NCBI RefSeq assembly: GCF_031344055.1
Contig: NZ_JADBEN010000005.1
From: Methylobacillus flagellatus_A
GTDB lineage: Bacteria > Pseudomonadota > Gammaproteobacteria > Burkholderiales > Methylophilaceae
Length of the DNA stretch: 64,000 nt
Strand: one strand, 5' to 3'
In this document: positions 8,727-17,437 of the stretch, one piece after another
How the letters are laid out: each line of letters starts with the position of its first letter
How positions within the stretch are numbered: the stretch's first letter is position 1
Notes under the pieces: model-generated
What the model was told of the DNA's origin: nothing
The model's database searches: none
What the model saw: only the letters and a program-made list of their open reading frames with translations
Position numbers and translations under genes: made by a program

Positions 8727-10115
8727 TTAGGATTTTTTAGCCAGCAGGCGCTGAATTTTGGAGTGAGATTTGTTTTTGTCGATCACACCCAACAATGGTG
8801 CACCGACAATCTCCACCAAGACTCTCTCAGAACGAACTCTCTCATTGGCAAGTTCTGCCAGCAAACTAAACAGCAAGCCCAAAATTGTACCGAGCACCAA
8901 TGCAACAGCCACATTCAGGAATTTCTTGGGACTGGATGGATTCAGTGGTGGTGTTGCAGGGTTGAGTATTGAAACATCTGCCTGGTTAGACTGCCCCTCA
9001 AGATTGATTTGAGTATAACGCTGTGTAGCAAGCTCATAAGCACGCTGAGCACTTTCGACCTCACGTGTCAACACTGCCAACTCATCCCGATCTTTGTTCA
9101 ATAGCATGACTTTAGTTTTTTGATCATTCAATGCAGAACGAATTTCGGCCTCACGTTGCTTCAAGATCTTGTAATTACTTGAAATATTGACCGTAGCCGC
9201 TTGAATTTGCTTCGTCAATTCAGCTTTCAAATTATCAATCTCTGCCTTTGCGCCCTGATAGATAGGGTGATTTCTTTCAAACTTCTGAGAAATGTCAGCA
9301 AAACGGGATTCAGATTTAGAAAGCTCTGTTTTGAGATGCAGTACCATGGGATTATTTGCAACATCTGGAGAGTCATAGGGGTTAGTACCCTGTGCACCAT
9401 GTTGGCGCGACTGAGCCTCTAATGTTTGCGCCTGAGCAATCACCAACTGTGAGGAAAGCTCACCCAATTTGGCACGCTCAATATCAAGGCGCTCATCGAC
9501 ACTGACTATACTTTTATCCTGCTGATAATCTGAAAGTTTCTGCTGTGCGCGACTGACATCAGCACGTAACTCCTTCAATTGCGATGTAAAATATTCAGCG
9601 GCTTTCCTTGATGGTTCGACTTTTAACTCAATAGAGGCTTTTATATATTCCTCTGCAAAAGTATTAGCAATAACTGCAGCAAATTTAGGATTGGCGCCAT
9701 CAAAGTCAAGCTGAAGTACGCTACTGTTTCTAGCTGGCCGCACTTCGATTTTCTTTAATAAAAGATCGGCAAGCCACTCAACAATATCTCCTTCTCCACC
9801 AGTAGAAGTATTAAAGCTCTCAATAACTTCTGCACTCTCAGCCAAACGTAAAGTAGTTACAACTTTCTTAGCAATTTTCTTACTAGTAATAATGTCAACC
9901 TGGGTTCCCATGTACCCAGGTAGTAACTGAGCTGGTACAGCCATTCCAGTTACCGGGTCAACACCTTTATAATTAACTAACATACTGGTCGATGCTGTAT
10001 AACTATTAGGCAACAATATATTAATAGCTATAGCTATAGCTATAGCTATAGCTATAGTGCTTAATAGCACTTTGTAGCGCGCTTTAAATATTAATATTAA
10101 TTGAGAAAAACTCAT
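8727..10115 (-). CDS. epsF: EpsF, Wzz-type chain-length determinant
   Basis: A 462-residue inner-membrane co-polymerase. A transmembrane helix lies near residues 17-37 and another near 405-425. A long Gln/Glu/Lys-rich periplasmic coiled coil (residues about 170-370) sits between them, followed by the Pro-rich NPATPPLNPSSPKK before the second helix, as in the Wzz family. Such proteins set polymer length and connect the polymerase to the outer-membrane channel. The ATG at 10115 has AAAGG seven bases upstream. The first helix is encoded by a hexanucleotide repeat giving alternating Ile-Ala residues, which is unusual. Confidence 0.92.
   Translation of the reverse strand: MSFSQLILIFKARYKVLLSTIAIAIAIAIAINILLPNSYTASTSMLVNYKGVDPVTGMAVPAQLLPGYMGTQVDIITSKKIAKKVVTTLRLAESAEVIESFNTSTGGEGDIVEWLADLLLKKIEVRPARNSSVLQLDFDGANPKFAAVIANTFAEEYIKASIELKVEPSRKAAEYFTSQLKELRADVSRAQQKLSDYQQDKSIVSVDERLDIERAKLGELSSQLVIAQAQTLEAQSRQHGAQGTNPYDSPDVANNPMVLHLKTELSKSESRFADISQKFERNHPIYQGAKAEIDNLKAELTKQIQAATVNISSNYKILKQREAEIRSALNDQKTKVMLLNKDRDELAVLTREVESAQRAYELATQRYTQINLEGQSNQADVSILNPATPPLNPSSPKKFLNVAVALVLGTILGLLFSLLAELANERVRSERVLVEIVGAPLLGVIDKNKSHSKIQRLLAKKS
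10024..10057. repeat. Hexanucleotide microsatellite inside epsF
   Basis: Five full copies of ATAGCT plus a partial ATAG lie within the coding region of the first EpsF transmembrane helix. Each unit encodes an Ile-Ala pair, so slippage would lengthen or shorten the helix by two residues without breaking the frame. Confidence 0.9.
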
Positions 10116-10159
10116 TCGATTACCTTTATTTTATCGAGCATTGTTAACTTCAAAACTCT

Positions 10160-10951
10160 TTAGAAAAAACTTTCCTGTACATAAATAACATCATTTGGCT
10201 TGATTAAATCATCATGTTTTGCAGAAATGATTTCGATCTGACCATCTGCATTTCGGCGCTTTATCTTCACACCTTTTTCTGTGCCACGTGGGCTCAAGCC
10301 ACCACCGACAGACAAGGCTTGCAGCACTGTCATTTCATGCTCAAGTCGATAATGACTGGCGCGCTGAACTTGACCATAGATATAAAACTTATCGAAACGT
10401 TCAACATAAACAATGTCACCGCCAGCAACGTGAATATTCTTACTAAGGTCACCGGTGCGCATCATTTCTGCCAGGTCGATTTGATCCCTGACCGTCCGAC
10501 CGTCCACGTTATGTACCAGAGTGATGAGGTCGCCACCTTCAGGGGACACCCCACCGGCCAATGCCAACACATCTGCCAGTGTTTTAGCACTATCTATCGG
10601 GTATCTGCCAGGACGATTGACCTGCCCCAGGATGGAGACCTGCAGACTCTGAAGCTGGGCCACAATGATGTTGACATGGGCATTTTTCAGGAAGCCTCCC
10701 TTTTCCAGAAGACTGGCAATTTTTTGCTCAGCGGCAGCAACCGTACCACCACCCACACGCACTTCACCAATCAGAGGATAAGTAATGGCCCCTGACTCAC
10801 TGACCCTCACCTCAAGTGACAGATCAGGCTGCTCGAACACTGAAATTTTCAGCACATCGCCAGCACCCAGAAGGATGTCAGACTCTGCTTGCGTTACAAA
10901 AGGCGTCAGACTCAGCATCAGCAGGAAAAACCATGTCATTAATTTTTTCAT
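10160..10951 (-). CDS. epsE: EpsE, polysaccharide export protein (Wza-like)
   Basis: A 263-residue exported protein. A signal peptide covers residues 1-22 (cleavage after FVTQA). Residues about 24-110 form the Poly_export domain, beginning ILLGAGDVLKISVFEQPDLS, followed by two SLBB-like domains (QVSILGQVNRPGRYPI and FYIYGQVQRASHYRLE). This family forms the outer-membrane or periplasmic channel for exopolysaccharide. There is no lipobox cysteine, unlike E. coli Wza, so it is not an obvious lipoprotein. It lies between epsD and epsF. Confidence 0.92.
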   Translation of the reverse strand: MKKLMTWFFLLMLSLTPFVTQAESDILLGAGDVLKISVFEQPDLSLEVRVSESGAITYPLIGEVRVGGGTVAAAEQKIASLLEKGGFLKNAHVNIIVAQLQSLQVSILGQVNRPGRYPIDSAKTLADVLALAGGVSPEGGDLITLVHNVDGRTVRDQIDLAEMMRTGDLSKNIHVAGGDIVYVERFDKFYIYGQVQRASHYRLEHEMTVLQALSVGGGLSPRGTEKGVKIKRRNADGQIEIISAKHDDLIKPNDVIYVQESFF

Positions 10952-10988
10952 TTTACTATCGTCCTGATATTAAGGATGTGGGGGTACT

Positions 10989-11921
10989 CTACTTCAGACC
11001 ACTAACACCGCTGGCGATATCATCCTCAGTAGAGCTTGGCTTCTTCTTAGGCGCCTTGGTTTCACTGGCTGTTTCCAGTTTTTTATCGATATACTCAATC
11101 TTGGCATTGGCCTTCAGGCGCTTGACCTCATTTTCCGCAGCTTCCTTGCGTGACTTGTTCAGCAGGTTGTTCTCGATTTGCGGGGTAGCTTCTGCAAGGC
11201 TGACTGGGCTATCCTTGATCTCATTCATCATGATCAGCATGGTACGAGGGCCCATACCGATTACGAACAACTTACCCTTATCTTCCGCCTTGAGGCGCTC
11301 GGAAATCTGCGGTGGCAACTCAGCCACACTACGGGAGACTTGACCCTGATCGTATTGAATGTTACGTGCATCCATCCATGCGGCCACTTCCTGCAGGGTT
11401 TTCAGATTTCCAAGAGCTGCTTTCAACTCATCATTGGCGAATTTGGTATCAATCAACAATTGATCCATTTCAACCATTCTCCGTTTGCTGAAGAACTGTG
11501 GATTGCCGTTATAGAAGCTCTCAATTTCAGCTTTGCTAGGCTTAGCTACATTAGCCAGTTTGGATTGCAGATAAGCCTGAGCAATGATCTGGGACTTGGC
11601 ACGCTCAATCGCCGTCATTACATTGGGATCCCTATCCACCTTGGCCTTTAGCGCAGCATCTTCCAACAACTGACGGTCGATCAAAGCAGTCAGAATCTGC
11701 TGTGTTGCCTGCTCGCGCTGATTTTCCTGGATATTGGCCCGGCCCAGCTCCTGATTAAGCTGATGCACAGTAATTTCCTTGCCATTGACCTTCACCAGAG
11801 ACTGGCTGCCCTTGGACTCATGCTTATCACCACAACCCGACACAACGAGCGCCAGCATGATCACTGCGCCCAAACACATAGTTCTAGATTGCTTGAAATT
11901 AGTTACAAATACATTATTCAC
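10989..11921 (-). CDS. epsD: EpsD, peptidyl-prolyl isomerase-like lipoprotein
   Basis: A 310-residue protein starting at GTG 11921, with GAGGAG eight bases upstream. A lipoprotein signal ends in LVVSGC with Cys30 as the lipidated residue. Residues 40-150 resemble the SurA-type N-terminal chaperone region, and a parvulin-like segment follows (EMDQLLIDTKFANDELKA). The C-terminus is Lys/Ser-rich and probably disordered. EpsD proteins are typical of exosortase-type EPS loci and are thought to assist periplasmic folding of export components. The match to catalytic parvulin residues is weak, so isomerase activity is uncertain. Confidence 0.88.
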   Translation of the reverse strand: MNNVFVTNFKQSRTMCLGAVIMLALVVSGCGDKHESKGSQSLVKVNGKEITVHQLNQELGRANIQENQREQATQQILTALIDRQLLEDAALKAKVDRDPNVMTAIERAKSQIIAQAYLQSKLANVAKPSKAEIESFYNGNPQFFSKRRMVEMDQLLIDTKFANDELKAALGNLKTLQEVAAWMDARNIQYDQGQVSRSVAELPPQISERLKAEDKGKLFVIGMGPRTMLIMMNEIKDSPVSLAEATPQIENNLLNKSRKEAAENEVKRLKANAKIEYIDKKLETASETKAPKKKPSSTEDDIASGVSGLK

Positions 11922-11952
11922 TTTCCAATCTCCTCAAATCTATGTAAACAAC

Positions 11953-13338
11953 CTAGTAGGCATTATCTTTTTTGAATACAACCAACACCGTTCTGACAAT
12001 AATCCAAAAATCAAATGCCAAAGACCAGTGCCGCAAATAATCCAAGTCATACTCAATCCGGGATTCCATTTTATCCAGCGTGTCGGTTTCACCTCGAAGG
12101 CCATTAACCTGCGCCCAACCGGTAATACCTGGCTTCACCTTGTGTCGCAGCATATAGCCGCGAATAAGCTTGCGATATTGCTCATTATGAGCAATGGCAT
12201 GTGGCCGTGGCCCGACAATACTCATTTGTCCTTGCAGCACATTGATAAACTGCGGCAATTCATCCAGCGAATTCTTGCGCAGGAAACCGCCAATCGGCGT
12301 CAAGCGCTGATCGCGCTTTTGCGCCTGCACTACCTTGTCGCCATCTTCCATCACCGTCATGGAGCGGAATTTGTAAACAATGATTGCTTCACCATTCAAG
12401 CCATAGCGACGTTGCTTGAAAATAACCGGCCCCTTGGAGGTTAGTTTCACTGCCAGCGCGATGGTCAGCATAATAGGGGAAAGCATTAACAGAATAAGCG
12501 ACGCCAAAATAATGTCACTAGTCCGTTTGATTAAGCTATTAAAGCCAGTAAATGGGGTTTCGAGAATAGCCACCACAGGCACTCCGGCAACATCATCAAA
12601 ACGCGCCTGCACCAGATCAAAGATATAGATATCAGGCACGAAATAAATCGAAGCAGTTGTGTCTTGCAACTCCTCAAATAGTTGGCGTATGCGTGGTTGC
12701 GCAGACATAGGCAAGCTGATAAAAATAATTTGCGTATTATTGGCACGTACATAGGGCGCAATATCAGCCATGGAACCGAGCAAGGGTACATTACGCATAC
12801 CCTTGGGATGTCTGGCCACTTCACGGTCATCAAACAGGCCTTTTACTTCCATGAACAAATAGGGATCGTCACTGATGCGGTTGATCAAGCGCACCCCTAT
12901 ATCATTCGCTCCCACAATCACCACCGAACGAACCTCACCATTTTTGTGCAGATCGGAAGCAATTTTGCGTATGGCTAGATGAGCAATAATGAAGATCAGC
13001 GGCACACTGCCGAACCAGACATAAATCATTTCATCTAGATACTGGCTAGATAGGTCAGCCGCATAACCTATAAACAACAATACGGCGATGACAATACCCC
13101 AGCCGAAGAGGATATCTCTGATATAACCTAGCACCTTGCCGCTACGCCATGTTCGATACAGATCAAGCCGCTCATAAACATTGGAAGATACAAAGTAGGC
13201 CAGCAATGCCAGTATCAGGTAATAACCATTGAAAGGCTCACCAAACACGAGGGTAAAAACATATAGCGTCCCAAGAATAATCAGCGGATCTAGCAGTTGT
13301 TTGAAAAACGCGACCAAAGGAATGTCATTAACGGTCAT
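11953..13338 (-). CDS. epsB: Undecaprenyl-phosphate sugar phosphotransferase (priming enzyme)
   Basis: A 461-residue polyprenyl glycosylphosphotransferase. Four to five membrane segments fill residues 15-130. A CoA-binding-like domain follows (SVVIVGANDIGVRLINR, about 139-155). The catalytic bacterial sugar-transferase domain begins near residue 270 (KRTSDIILASLILLM) and contains FKQRRYGLNG and YKFRSM, with QFINVLQGQMSIVGPRPH near the end. It transfers a sugar-1-phosphate, usually glucose, to undecaprenyl phosphate, the first step of EPS repeat-unit assembly in the inner membrane. It follows epsL by 13 nt. The symbol follows the methanolan locus naming and is tentative. Confidence 0.9.
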   Translation of the reverse strand: MTVNDIPLVAFFKQLLDPLIILGTLYVFTLVFGEPFNGYYLILALLAYFVSSNVYERLDLYRTWRSGKVLGYIRDILFGWGIVIAVLLFIGYAADLSSQYLDEMIYVWFGSVPLIFIIAHLAIRKIASDLHKNGEVRSVVIVGANDIGVRLINRISDDPYLFMEVKGLFDDREVARHPKGMRNVPLLGSMADIAPYVRANNTQIIFISLPMSAQPRIRQLFEELQDTTASIYFVPDIYIFDLVQARFDDVAGVPVVAILETPFTGFNSLIKRTSDIILASLILLMLSPIMLTIALAVKLTSKGPVIFKQRRYGLNGEAIIVYKFRSMTVMEDGDKVVQAQKRDQRLTPIGGFLRKNSLDELPQFINVLQGQMSIVGPRPHAIAHNEQYRKLIRGYMLRHKVKPGITGWAQVNGLRGETDTLDKMESRIEYDLDYLRHWSLAFDFWIIVRTVLVVFKKDNAY

Positions 13339-13351
13339 TTAGCTAGCACCA

Positions 13352-14557
13352 TCAAAATTCGTAACGACCAGTAAGCGAAATGCTTGACGAGTTGTAGTTT
13401 AAGAGCTGGGAAGTTGAGTCACGCAAATTTCGACTCACGCTGGTGGTAAAACTTAGTGAATCCAATGGGTTATACGTCACCCCTAAAGACAGCACCTTAT
13501 TCTTATCTGTACGGCCCTGATCCAGCCCAGTGATATCGCCTTCAAACTTCAGCTGCTGATATCTTGCCGAAGAGGTCAATATGACTTTACTCGTGGCACT
13601 GTAAGAAACACTGGCGCTTGCTCCACTATCAATGACATAACTGGAAGTCACAATTGAGATGGCATTCGCATCCCGCCATGCTCCAGCCCTGAAAGAAGTT
13701 TTATCCGTCACGGACCAAAACCCATTAGCATGCGCATTAAAACCCGAAAAATCGCGCTGGGAGAAACTGTCATGCTTACGATTGACATAACCACCCAAAA
13801 ACTCAAGTCGGGTTTTAGCGGAATAGAGCCAGCGAATATCTGCCTTGAGCGATTGCTGGGTGTAATCATTATTGACAAACACCGTACCTATGCCCGGGAA
13901 AAAGGCTGGCCTATCAACCGGACGCGTACCTCGCGCATGGGTATAAACCAATCCCACCTTGCTGCCTGATTCCGCTAGATAGTCTACCCCCAGCTGATGA
14001 GAGTCTTCCTGAAACGAAGCTGCATTCAAGCTAGAAGAGTCATAATCCACATCCTGACGCTGTGCACCATACCTTGCACGCCAACTTGAATGGAAGCGCC
14101 AGTTGGCATCAAAACTTTTGCGCTCCTGAATACGCATATTCAGATCAACGCCACGAAAATCCGCAAAAGGCAGCATAGCCTCATTCTTATAGTACTCAAG
14201 CCTGCCGTTGAGTTTGGTACCCATCGCCCAATTCCACCTGGCCACGATTTCCTTACCGGTATTATTGAGCTCGGAGTTTTTGTTGTATTTATTTTCAGTC
14301 ACCCCGAAATGGGCATAGAAATTCTGCAAACTGATATCTTTATCAATAATGATGCCAGCCTTACCAATCACACTAGTATCTGATTCTTTTTCAGAACGTC
14401 GCCTCAGATTGTCATCATAAAGATAGGTAGCGCTGACATAGGGACGAATGACATCACCCTCCAAGGCCAGGCCAGGGGTGGAGCAACCCACCGCATTCCA
14501 ACCAATGACTGCCGTAATGACCAGCTTTTTATAATGAGTAGAGCTTGTTAGTCGCAA
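13352..14557 (-). CDS. epsL: EpsL, outer-membrane beta-barrel protein of the EPS locus
   Basis: A 401-residue protein. I chose a TTG start at 14557 because GGGGGAAG lies seven bases upstream, it leaves a clean signal peptide (KKLVITAVIGWNAVGC then STPGLALEGD), and it removes a 50-nt overlap with the gene before. A longer ATG start at 14626 is possible. The mature part has alternating polar and aromatic strands ending in SISLTGRYEF, the C-terminal aromatic signature of outer-membrane barrels. EpsL proteins accompany exosortase EPS loci and are presumed secretion or channel components. Confidence 0.85.
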   Translation of the reverse strand: MRLTSSTHYKKLVITAVIGWNAVGCSTPGLALEGDVIRPYVSATYLYDDNLRRRSEKESDTSVIGKAGIIIDKDISLQNFYAHFGVTENKYNKNSELNNTGKEIVARWNWAMGTKLNGRLEYYKNEAMLPFADFRGVDLNMRIQERKSFDANWRFHSSWRARYGAQRQDVDYDSSSLNAASFQEDSHQLGVDYLAESGSKVGLVYTHARGTRPVDRPAFFPGIGTVFVNNDYTQQSLKADIRWLYSAKTRLEFLGGYVNRKHDSFSQRDFSGFNAHANGFWSVTDKTSFRAGAWRDANAISIVTSSYVIDSGASASVSYSATSKVILTSSARYQQLKFEGDITGLDQGRTDKNKVLSLGVTYNPLDSLSFTTSVSRNLRDSTSQLLNYNSSSISLTGRYEF

Positions 14558-14576
14558 AGAAATACTTCCCCCATGG

Positions 14577-15254
14577 CTACCAGTAATGCCAATTACCGGT
14601 ATAGATAATCCAAACTCCCAATACACCGTTGGTCACCGCATGGGCGATGATCGGCATCCATATTTTTCCGCTACGGATATAAAGCAAGCCGTATGCCAAG
14701 CCAGCCAGCAAACCTGCAAACCATTCGGTATGCTCTATCGCGAACAATGCGGATGAAACAAGCAAGGCCAAGACGCTTACCTGCCGCGGGTCGACGTTGA
14801 GGAAGTGTTGATTATGAATCCAGCGCATCAAGAATGAACGCCAGAACAGCTCTTCCATCAGGGGTACAACCAGTGCAGCCCCCATCACCCTTGTCGCCAT
14901 TAGCAGACAGGCATCTGGTCCGCTTCCCGGATTAAATCCTGCAGACCGGTCGCCAAGCAACATCCATGGCGCATCCAGATTGATCCAGGCGATAAATACT
15001 AGCACACCAATAACAGTTGCGCTCAACCACGACTTTGCTCCCAACGAGGATATATCGCGGAGCTCGGCATAATGCTTACGTAAAACCCAGAGCAATATGG
15101 CTACCAGGCCGACCTTGATGCCATAGAGCCAACGCAGATCAAGCTCAGTAGGCGCGAACCGGGCAGCCAAGTCCACCGCTGCCATGAATAGCATATATAG
15201 CGCAAACGGCGCTACGCGACTCCAAATCGGCATATTCAACCGGGATAAAAACAT
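14577..15254 (-). CDS. CPBP-family intramembrane protease of the exosortase locus
   Basis: A 225-residue membrane protein with about seven helices. The family's catalytic motifs are intact: Glu134-Glu135 and Arg139 in EELFWRSF, His175 in FAIEHTEW, and His205 with Asn209 in AHAVTN. These define the CPBP (CAAX protease and bacteriocin-processing) family; a subgroup occurs specifically with PEP-CTERM/exosortase systems. It may process proteins or lipid-linked products of the locus, which is inference. It is the first gene of the minus-strand eps operon, preceded by a promoter and palindrome at 15304-15341. No strong ribosome site is visible before the ATG. Confidence 0.85.
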   Translation of the reverse strand: MFLSRLNMPIWSRVAPFALYMLFMAAVDLAARFAPTELDLRWLYGIKVGLVAILLWVLRKHYAELRDISSLGAKSWLSATVIGVLVFIAWINLDAPWMLLGDRSAGFNPGSGPDACLLMATRVMGAALVVPLMEELFWRSFLMRWIHNQHFLNVDPRQVSVLALLVSSALFAIEHTEWFAGLLAGLAYGLLYIRSGKIWMPIIAHAVTNGVLGVWIIYTGNWHYW

Positions 15255-15303
15255 ATACTAGATAATCAGCTCAATCGGGCATGATACAAAACTTCGCTCA
15301 CAA

Positions 15304-15332
15304 ATGATATAAATTCTCATTTGTATAGTCTA
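15304..15332 (-). promoter_or_regulatory. Candidate sigma-70 promoter of the eps operon
   Basis: Read on the minus strand, TAGACT (15332-15327) and TATCAT (15309-15304) are separated by 17 bp and match the -35 and -10 consensus at four and five of six positions. The start site would fall near 15297, giving a leader of about 43 nt before the protease gene. The -35 element lies inside the palindrome at 15326-15341. Confidence 0.5.
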
Positions 15333-15341
15333 TTCGGACTA
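15326..15341. promoter_or_regulatory. Palindromic operator candidate, eps promoter copy
   Basis: On the minus strand this reads TAGTCCGAATAGACTA. It matches the perfect palindrome at 17438-17453 at 14 of 16 positions, and the similarity continues to 19 of 23 with the flank. It overlaps the proposed -35 box, so a bound regulator would act directly on the eps promoter. Confidence 0.6.
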
Positions 15342-15344
15342 AAA

Positions 15345-15371
15345 AATAAGTCGGCATCAAGCCGACTTATT
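15345..15371 (-). terminator. Rho-independent terminator after the PEP-CTERM gene
   Basis: An 11-bp perfect stem (AATAAGTCGGC / GCCGACTTATT) with a 5-nt loop is followed on the minus strand by a T run. It ends transcription of the PEP-CTERM gene that stops at 15399 and insulates the eps promoter from it. Confidence 0.85.
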
Positions 15372-15398
15372 GAATGCTACTGAGCTACTGCGATAGAT

Positions 15399-16229
15399 TT
15401 ATGACAAATCCTTGCTTTTGCGACGACGTGCCACAACACCCATCATGCCCAGGCCGATCAGCATCAACGCATATTCGGATGGCTCAGGAACGGCAGCCAC
15501 ACGGAAACCACTCAACCAGATTTCCTGGCCTACACGACCACCTTCGCTGGTAGAAGCGCCCTGGATGATGCCGATAGCGTTGCTACCAAATACATAGGTG
15601 TATTGGGATGCATCTACGCTCAGGAAGTAGATTCCGGAATTGGGGTTATCTTCACCGATGCTAACATCGGTACGAATGGCAACCTTGTCCAGATCAAGAT
15701 AATCGCCTGCAGCGGCATTGGCAGCATTGTAAGACGCTACATAGCCAGAGCGTGATGGATCACGCAGACGGTAGCCATCTTCAGCACCACTATAAATGCC
15801 ATAAGCGAAATACCAAGCAGCAGAAACAGTGTCTACATCGGCAAAGCCTGTACGTACAATAGAATTGATTTCAGAGATACCGCCGCCGCCGTGGATATTG
15901 CCTGTTGGATAATTAGGCAGCAGTTGGAAATAGCTGCCAATAATCAGCTGATTAGTGGTTGCATCAATCCATACGGTGTCGATGAAATTGCCAACTTGGA
16001 TACTATTATTTACAGGAGAGTAGACAGCTGTAGTCACAGAAGCCTGCTGAGCCCAGCTGGATGGAATACCACCAGTCAAGAAAAATGGATCCGTCAATAC
16101 ATTGTTCACGCTGCCAGGAGTGCGCTCACCTGTGTTCAGGACATCGACAAAACCGCCTGCGTAGGCGCTGCTGACGCTCACGAGCGCCAGTGCGGCACCG
16201 GCAATAGCTTGTTTGAATACTTGTTGCAT
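15399..16229 (-). CDS. PEP-CTERM sorting-domain protein 1
   Basis: A 276-residue secreted protein. The signal peptide covers residues 1-24 (cleavage after SSAYA). The C-terminus is VPEPSEYALMLIGLGMMG followed by ARRRKS, the complete PEP-CTERM signal: Pro-Glu-Pro, a hydrophobic helix and a basic tail. The middle region, low in Cys and rich in Gly, Asn and Tyr, is not a family I recognise. It is probably processed by the exosortase at 6930-7829 and attached to, or released at, the cell surface. It has a paralogue immediately upstream. Its own promoter is not clear. Confidence 0.88.
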   Translation of the reverse strand: MQQVFKQAIAGAALALVSVSSAYAGGFVDVLNTGERTPGSVNNVLTDPFFLTGGIPSSWAQQASVTTAVYSPVNNSIQVGNFIDTVWIDATTNQLIIGSYFQLLPNYPTGNIHGGGGISEINSIVRTGFADVDTVSAAWYFAYGIYSGAEDGYRLRDPSRSGYVASYNAANAAAGDYLDLDKVAIRTDVSIGEDNPNSGIYFLSVDASQYTYVFGSNAIGIIQGASTSEGGRVGQEIWLSGFRVAAVPEPSEYALMLIGLGMMGVVARRRKSKDLS

Positions 16230-16318
16230 TTTTTAAAATCCCCTCTTAAATTGAGCCATTGCCTTATGAACAGACAATGACTCCGTTCTTGATTAAACTA
16301 CTATCTCCATAGCGCTTA

Positions 16319-16333
16319 GTACCGTTGCGGTAC
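16319..16333. promoter_or_regulatory. Inverted repeat between the two PEP-CTERM genes
   Basis: GTACCG-TTG-CGGTAC forms a 6-bp stem 90 nt upstream of PEP-CTERM gene 1. No T run follows on the minus strand, so it is unlikely to be a terminator. It resembles a spread-out version of the TAGTCCG palindrome, but the match is loose. Confidence 0.35.
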
Positions 16334-16354
16334 CAAACTTACTGCGTACTGGCT

Positions 16355-17191
16355 TTAAGCCAGATTTTGCTTTTTGCGGCGTGCAGCCACAAAACCTACC
16401 ACTCCCAAACCAAGCATCATCAAGGCATATTCTGATGGCTCAGGTACTGCAGCGACAGTTGGAACAAAACCACCGATGAATCCGCCCACAATGGCTTGGC
16501 CTTCTTCACCAGCTTGGTAGTAGCCAATTGCCTTATCGCCCCAGACATACTCTGTAGCATCAGTTTTTACGAGGAACAGGCCGCTGTATGGGTTGCCTTC
16601 GCTTACACTGATGTCAGACTTTTGACGCACGGCATCCGCATCAAATGCGACAGTGCTGCTGTAGGAGTAGTCTTCGGTACGGCCGGTTTCGTACAAACGC
16701 AAGTCGAAATCCGAGAGGAATAGCCAGGCAGATGCGGCGTCATACCCATCGAAACCGTAGCGGTAGAGGAAGTTCACTTCTTGGTTGTTGTTGACTTGGT
16801 TAATGTACCGAGTACCGAATACCAAAGAATCGTCCCTGCTGTCGCGGAACACGAAATCATAGATAGTGGCCTGTGCTACGCCAGGCAACAACTCGACCCC
16901 GGTTGTCACGTGATAGTCGAGCAAGGTCAGCACACCAGCACCGCCGCTTGCGGAATAAGAAATCGAAGTCGCAATCAACTGGCTTGGGTTGCTGCCATAT
17001 CCACTCAGCCAAGTGTAACTAGTGGCATCCAGGAACAAAGGGTCCCGGAATGGATTATTGGCCCCACCAATCAAACCACCATTTGCCGCGCTCAGATTTG
17101 CCAAGTCGTCACGCAAGTTAACGAAATCACCTGCATATGCAGATGATGCCGAAACCAGCATGGCAACTATTGCCATAGACCTCAAATTCAT
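16355..17191 (-). CDS. PEP-CTERM sorting-domain protein 2
   Basis: A 278-residue secreted protein. I chose the ATG at 17191, since AGGAG lies seven bases upstream and the signal peptide then begins NLRSMAIVAMLVSASSAYA; ATG 17194 is equally possible. The C-terminus, VPEPSEYALMMLGLGVVG then AARRKKQ, is a canonical PEP-CTERM signal. The body (strands with Asp, Tyr, Ser) is related to protein 1: both have an EDGYRLRDPSRS or ETGRTEDYSYSS-like region and a DISVSEGNPYSG / DVSIGEDNPNSG motif. Function unknown; a surface or matrix protein handled by exosortase B is likely. A sigma-54 promoter lies about 100 bp upstream. Confidence 0.88.
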   Translation of the reverse strand: MNLRSMAIVAMLVSASSAYAGDFVNLRDDLANLSAANGGLIGGANNPFRDPLFLDATSYTWLSGYGSNPSQLIATSISYSASGGAGVLTLLDYHVTTGVELLPGVAQATIYDFVFRDSRDDSLVFGTRYINQVNNNQEVNFLYRYGFDGYDAASAWLFLSDFDLRLYETGRTEDYSYSSTVAFDADAVRQKSDISVSEGNPYSGLFLVKTDATEYVWGDKAIGYYQAGEEGQAIVGGFIGGFVPTVAAVPEPSEYALMMLGLGVVGFVAARRKKQNLA

Positions 17192-17287
17192 CATCAATCT
17201 CCTTTTGTTAAGAATGGCCAAGTCTCTATGAACGAGACTCCATTGCTGACAGTCATGATTTGATATTGACTATCACCTGCCACTATC

Positions 17288-17303
17288 TGCAAATTCCGGG
17301 CCT
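17288..17303 (-). promoter_or_regulatory. Sigma-54 (-24/-12) promoter of the PEP-CTERM genes
   Basis: On the minus strand the sequence reads AGGCCCGGAATTTGCA. It matches the sigma-54 consensus TGGCACG-N4-TTGCA except at the first and fifth positions, with GG and GC correctly spaced. Transcription would begin near 17276, about 85 nt before PEP-CTERM gene 2. Sigma-54 control of PEP-CTERM genes through the PrsK/PrsR two-component system is known in related exosortase systems; neither regulator is in this window. Confidence 0.72.
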
Positions 17304-17437
17304 AATTGAGGCGATTCAGGACATGTTCCCTTGCACGGCCTAACTTGAGAATTAACAACAAAGAAACAAAATATTTACAAATCATTTACATATAAGACAT
17401 TTTTACCGTTCCAGCCTGGAGGCCTCTCAGTTAAAAA

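Noticed and set aside
10024..10057. Possible CRISPR-like repeat
   Set aside because: The units are contiguous hexamers without spacers and lie inside a coding region.
14558..14626. ATG start for EpsL at 14626
   Set aside because: It overlaps the protease gene by 50 nt and spoils the signal peptide; the TTG at 14557 has a strong ribosome site.
16230..16354. Second sigma-54 promoter before PEP-CTERM gene 1
   Set aside because: The best candidate has TGG at -24 but lacks the essential GC at -12, so it is not supported.
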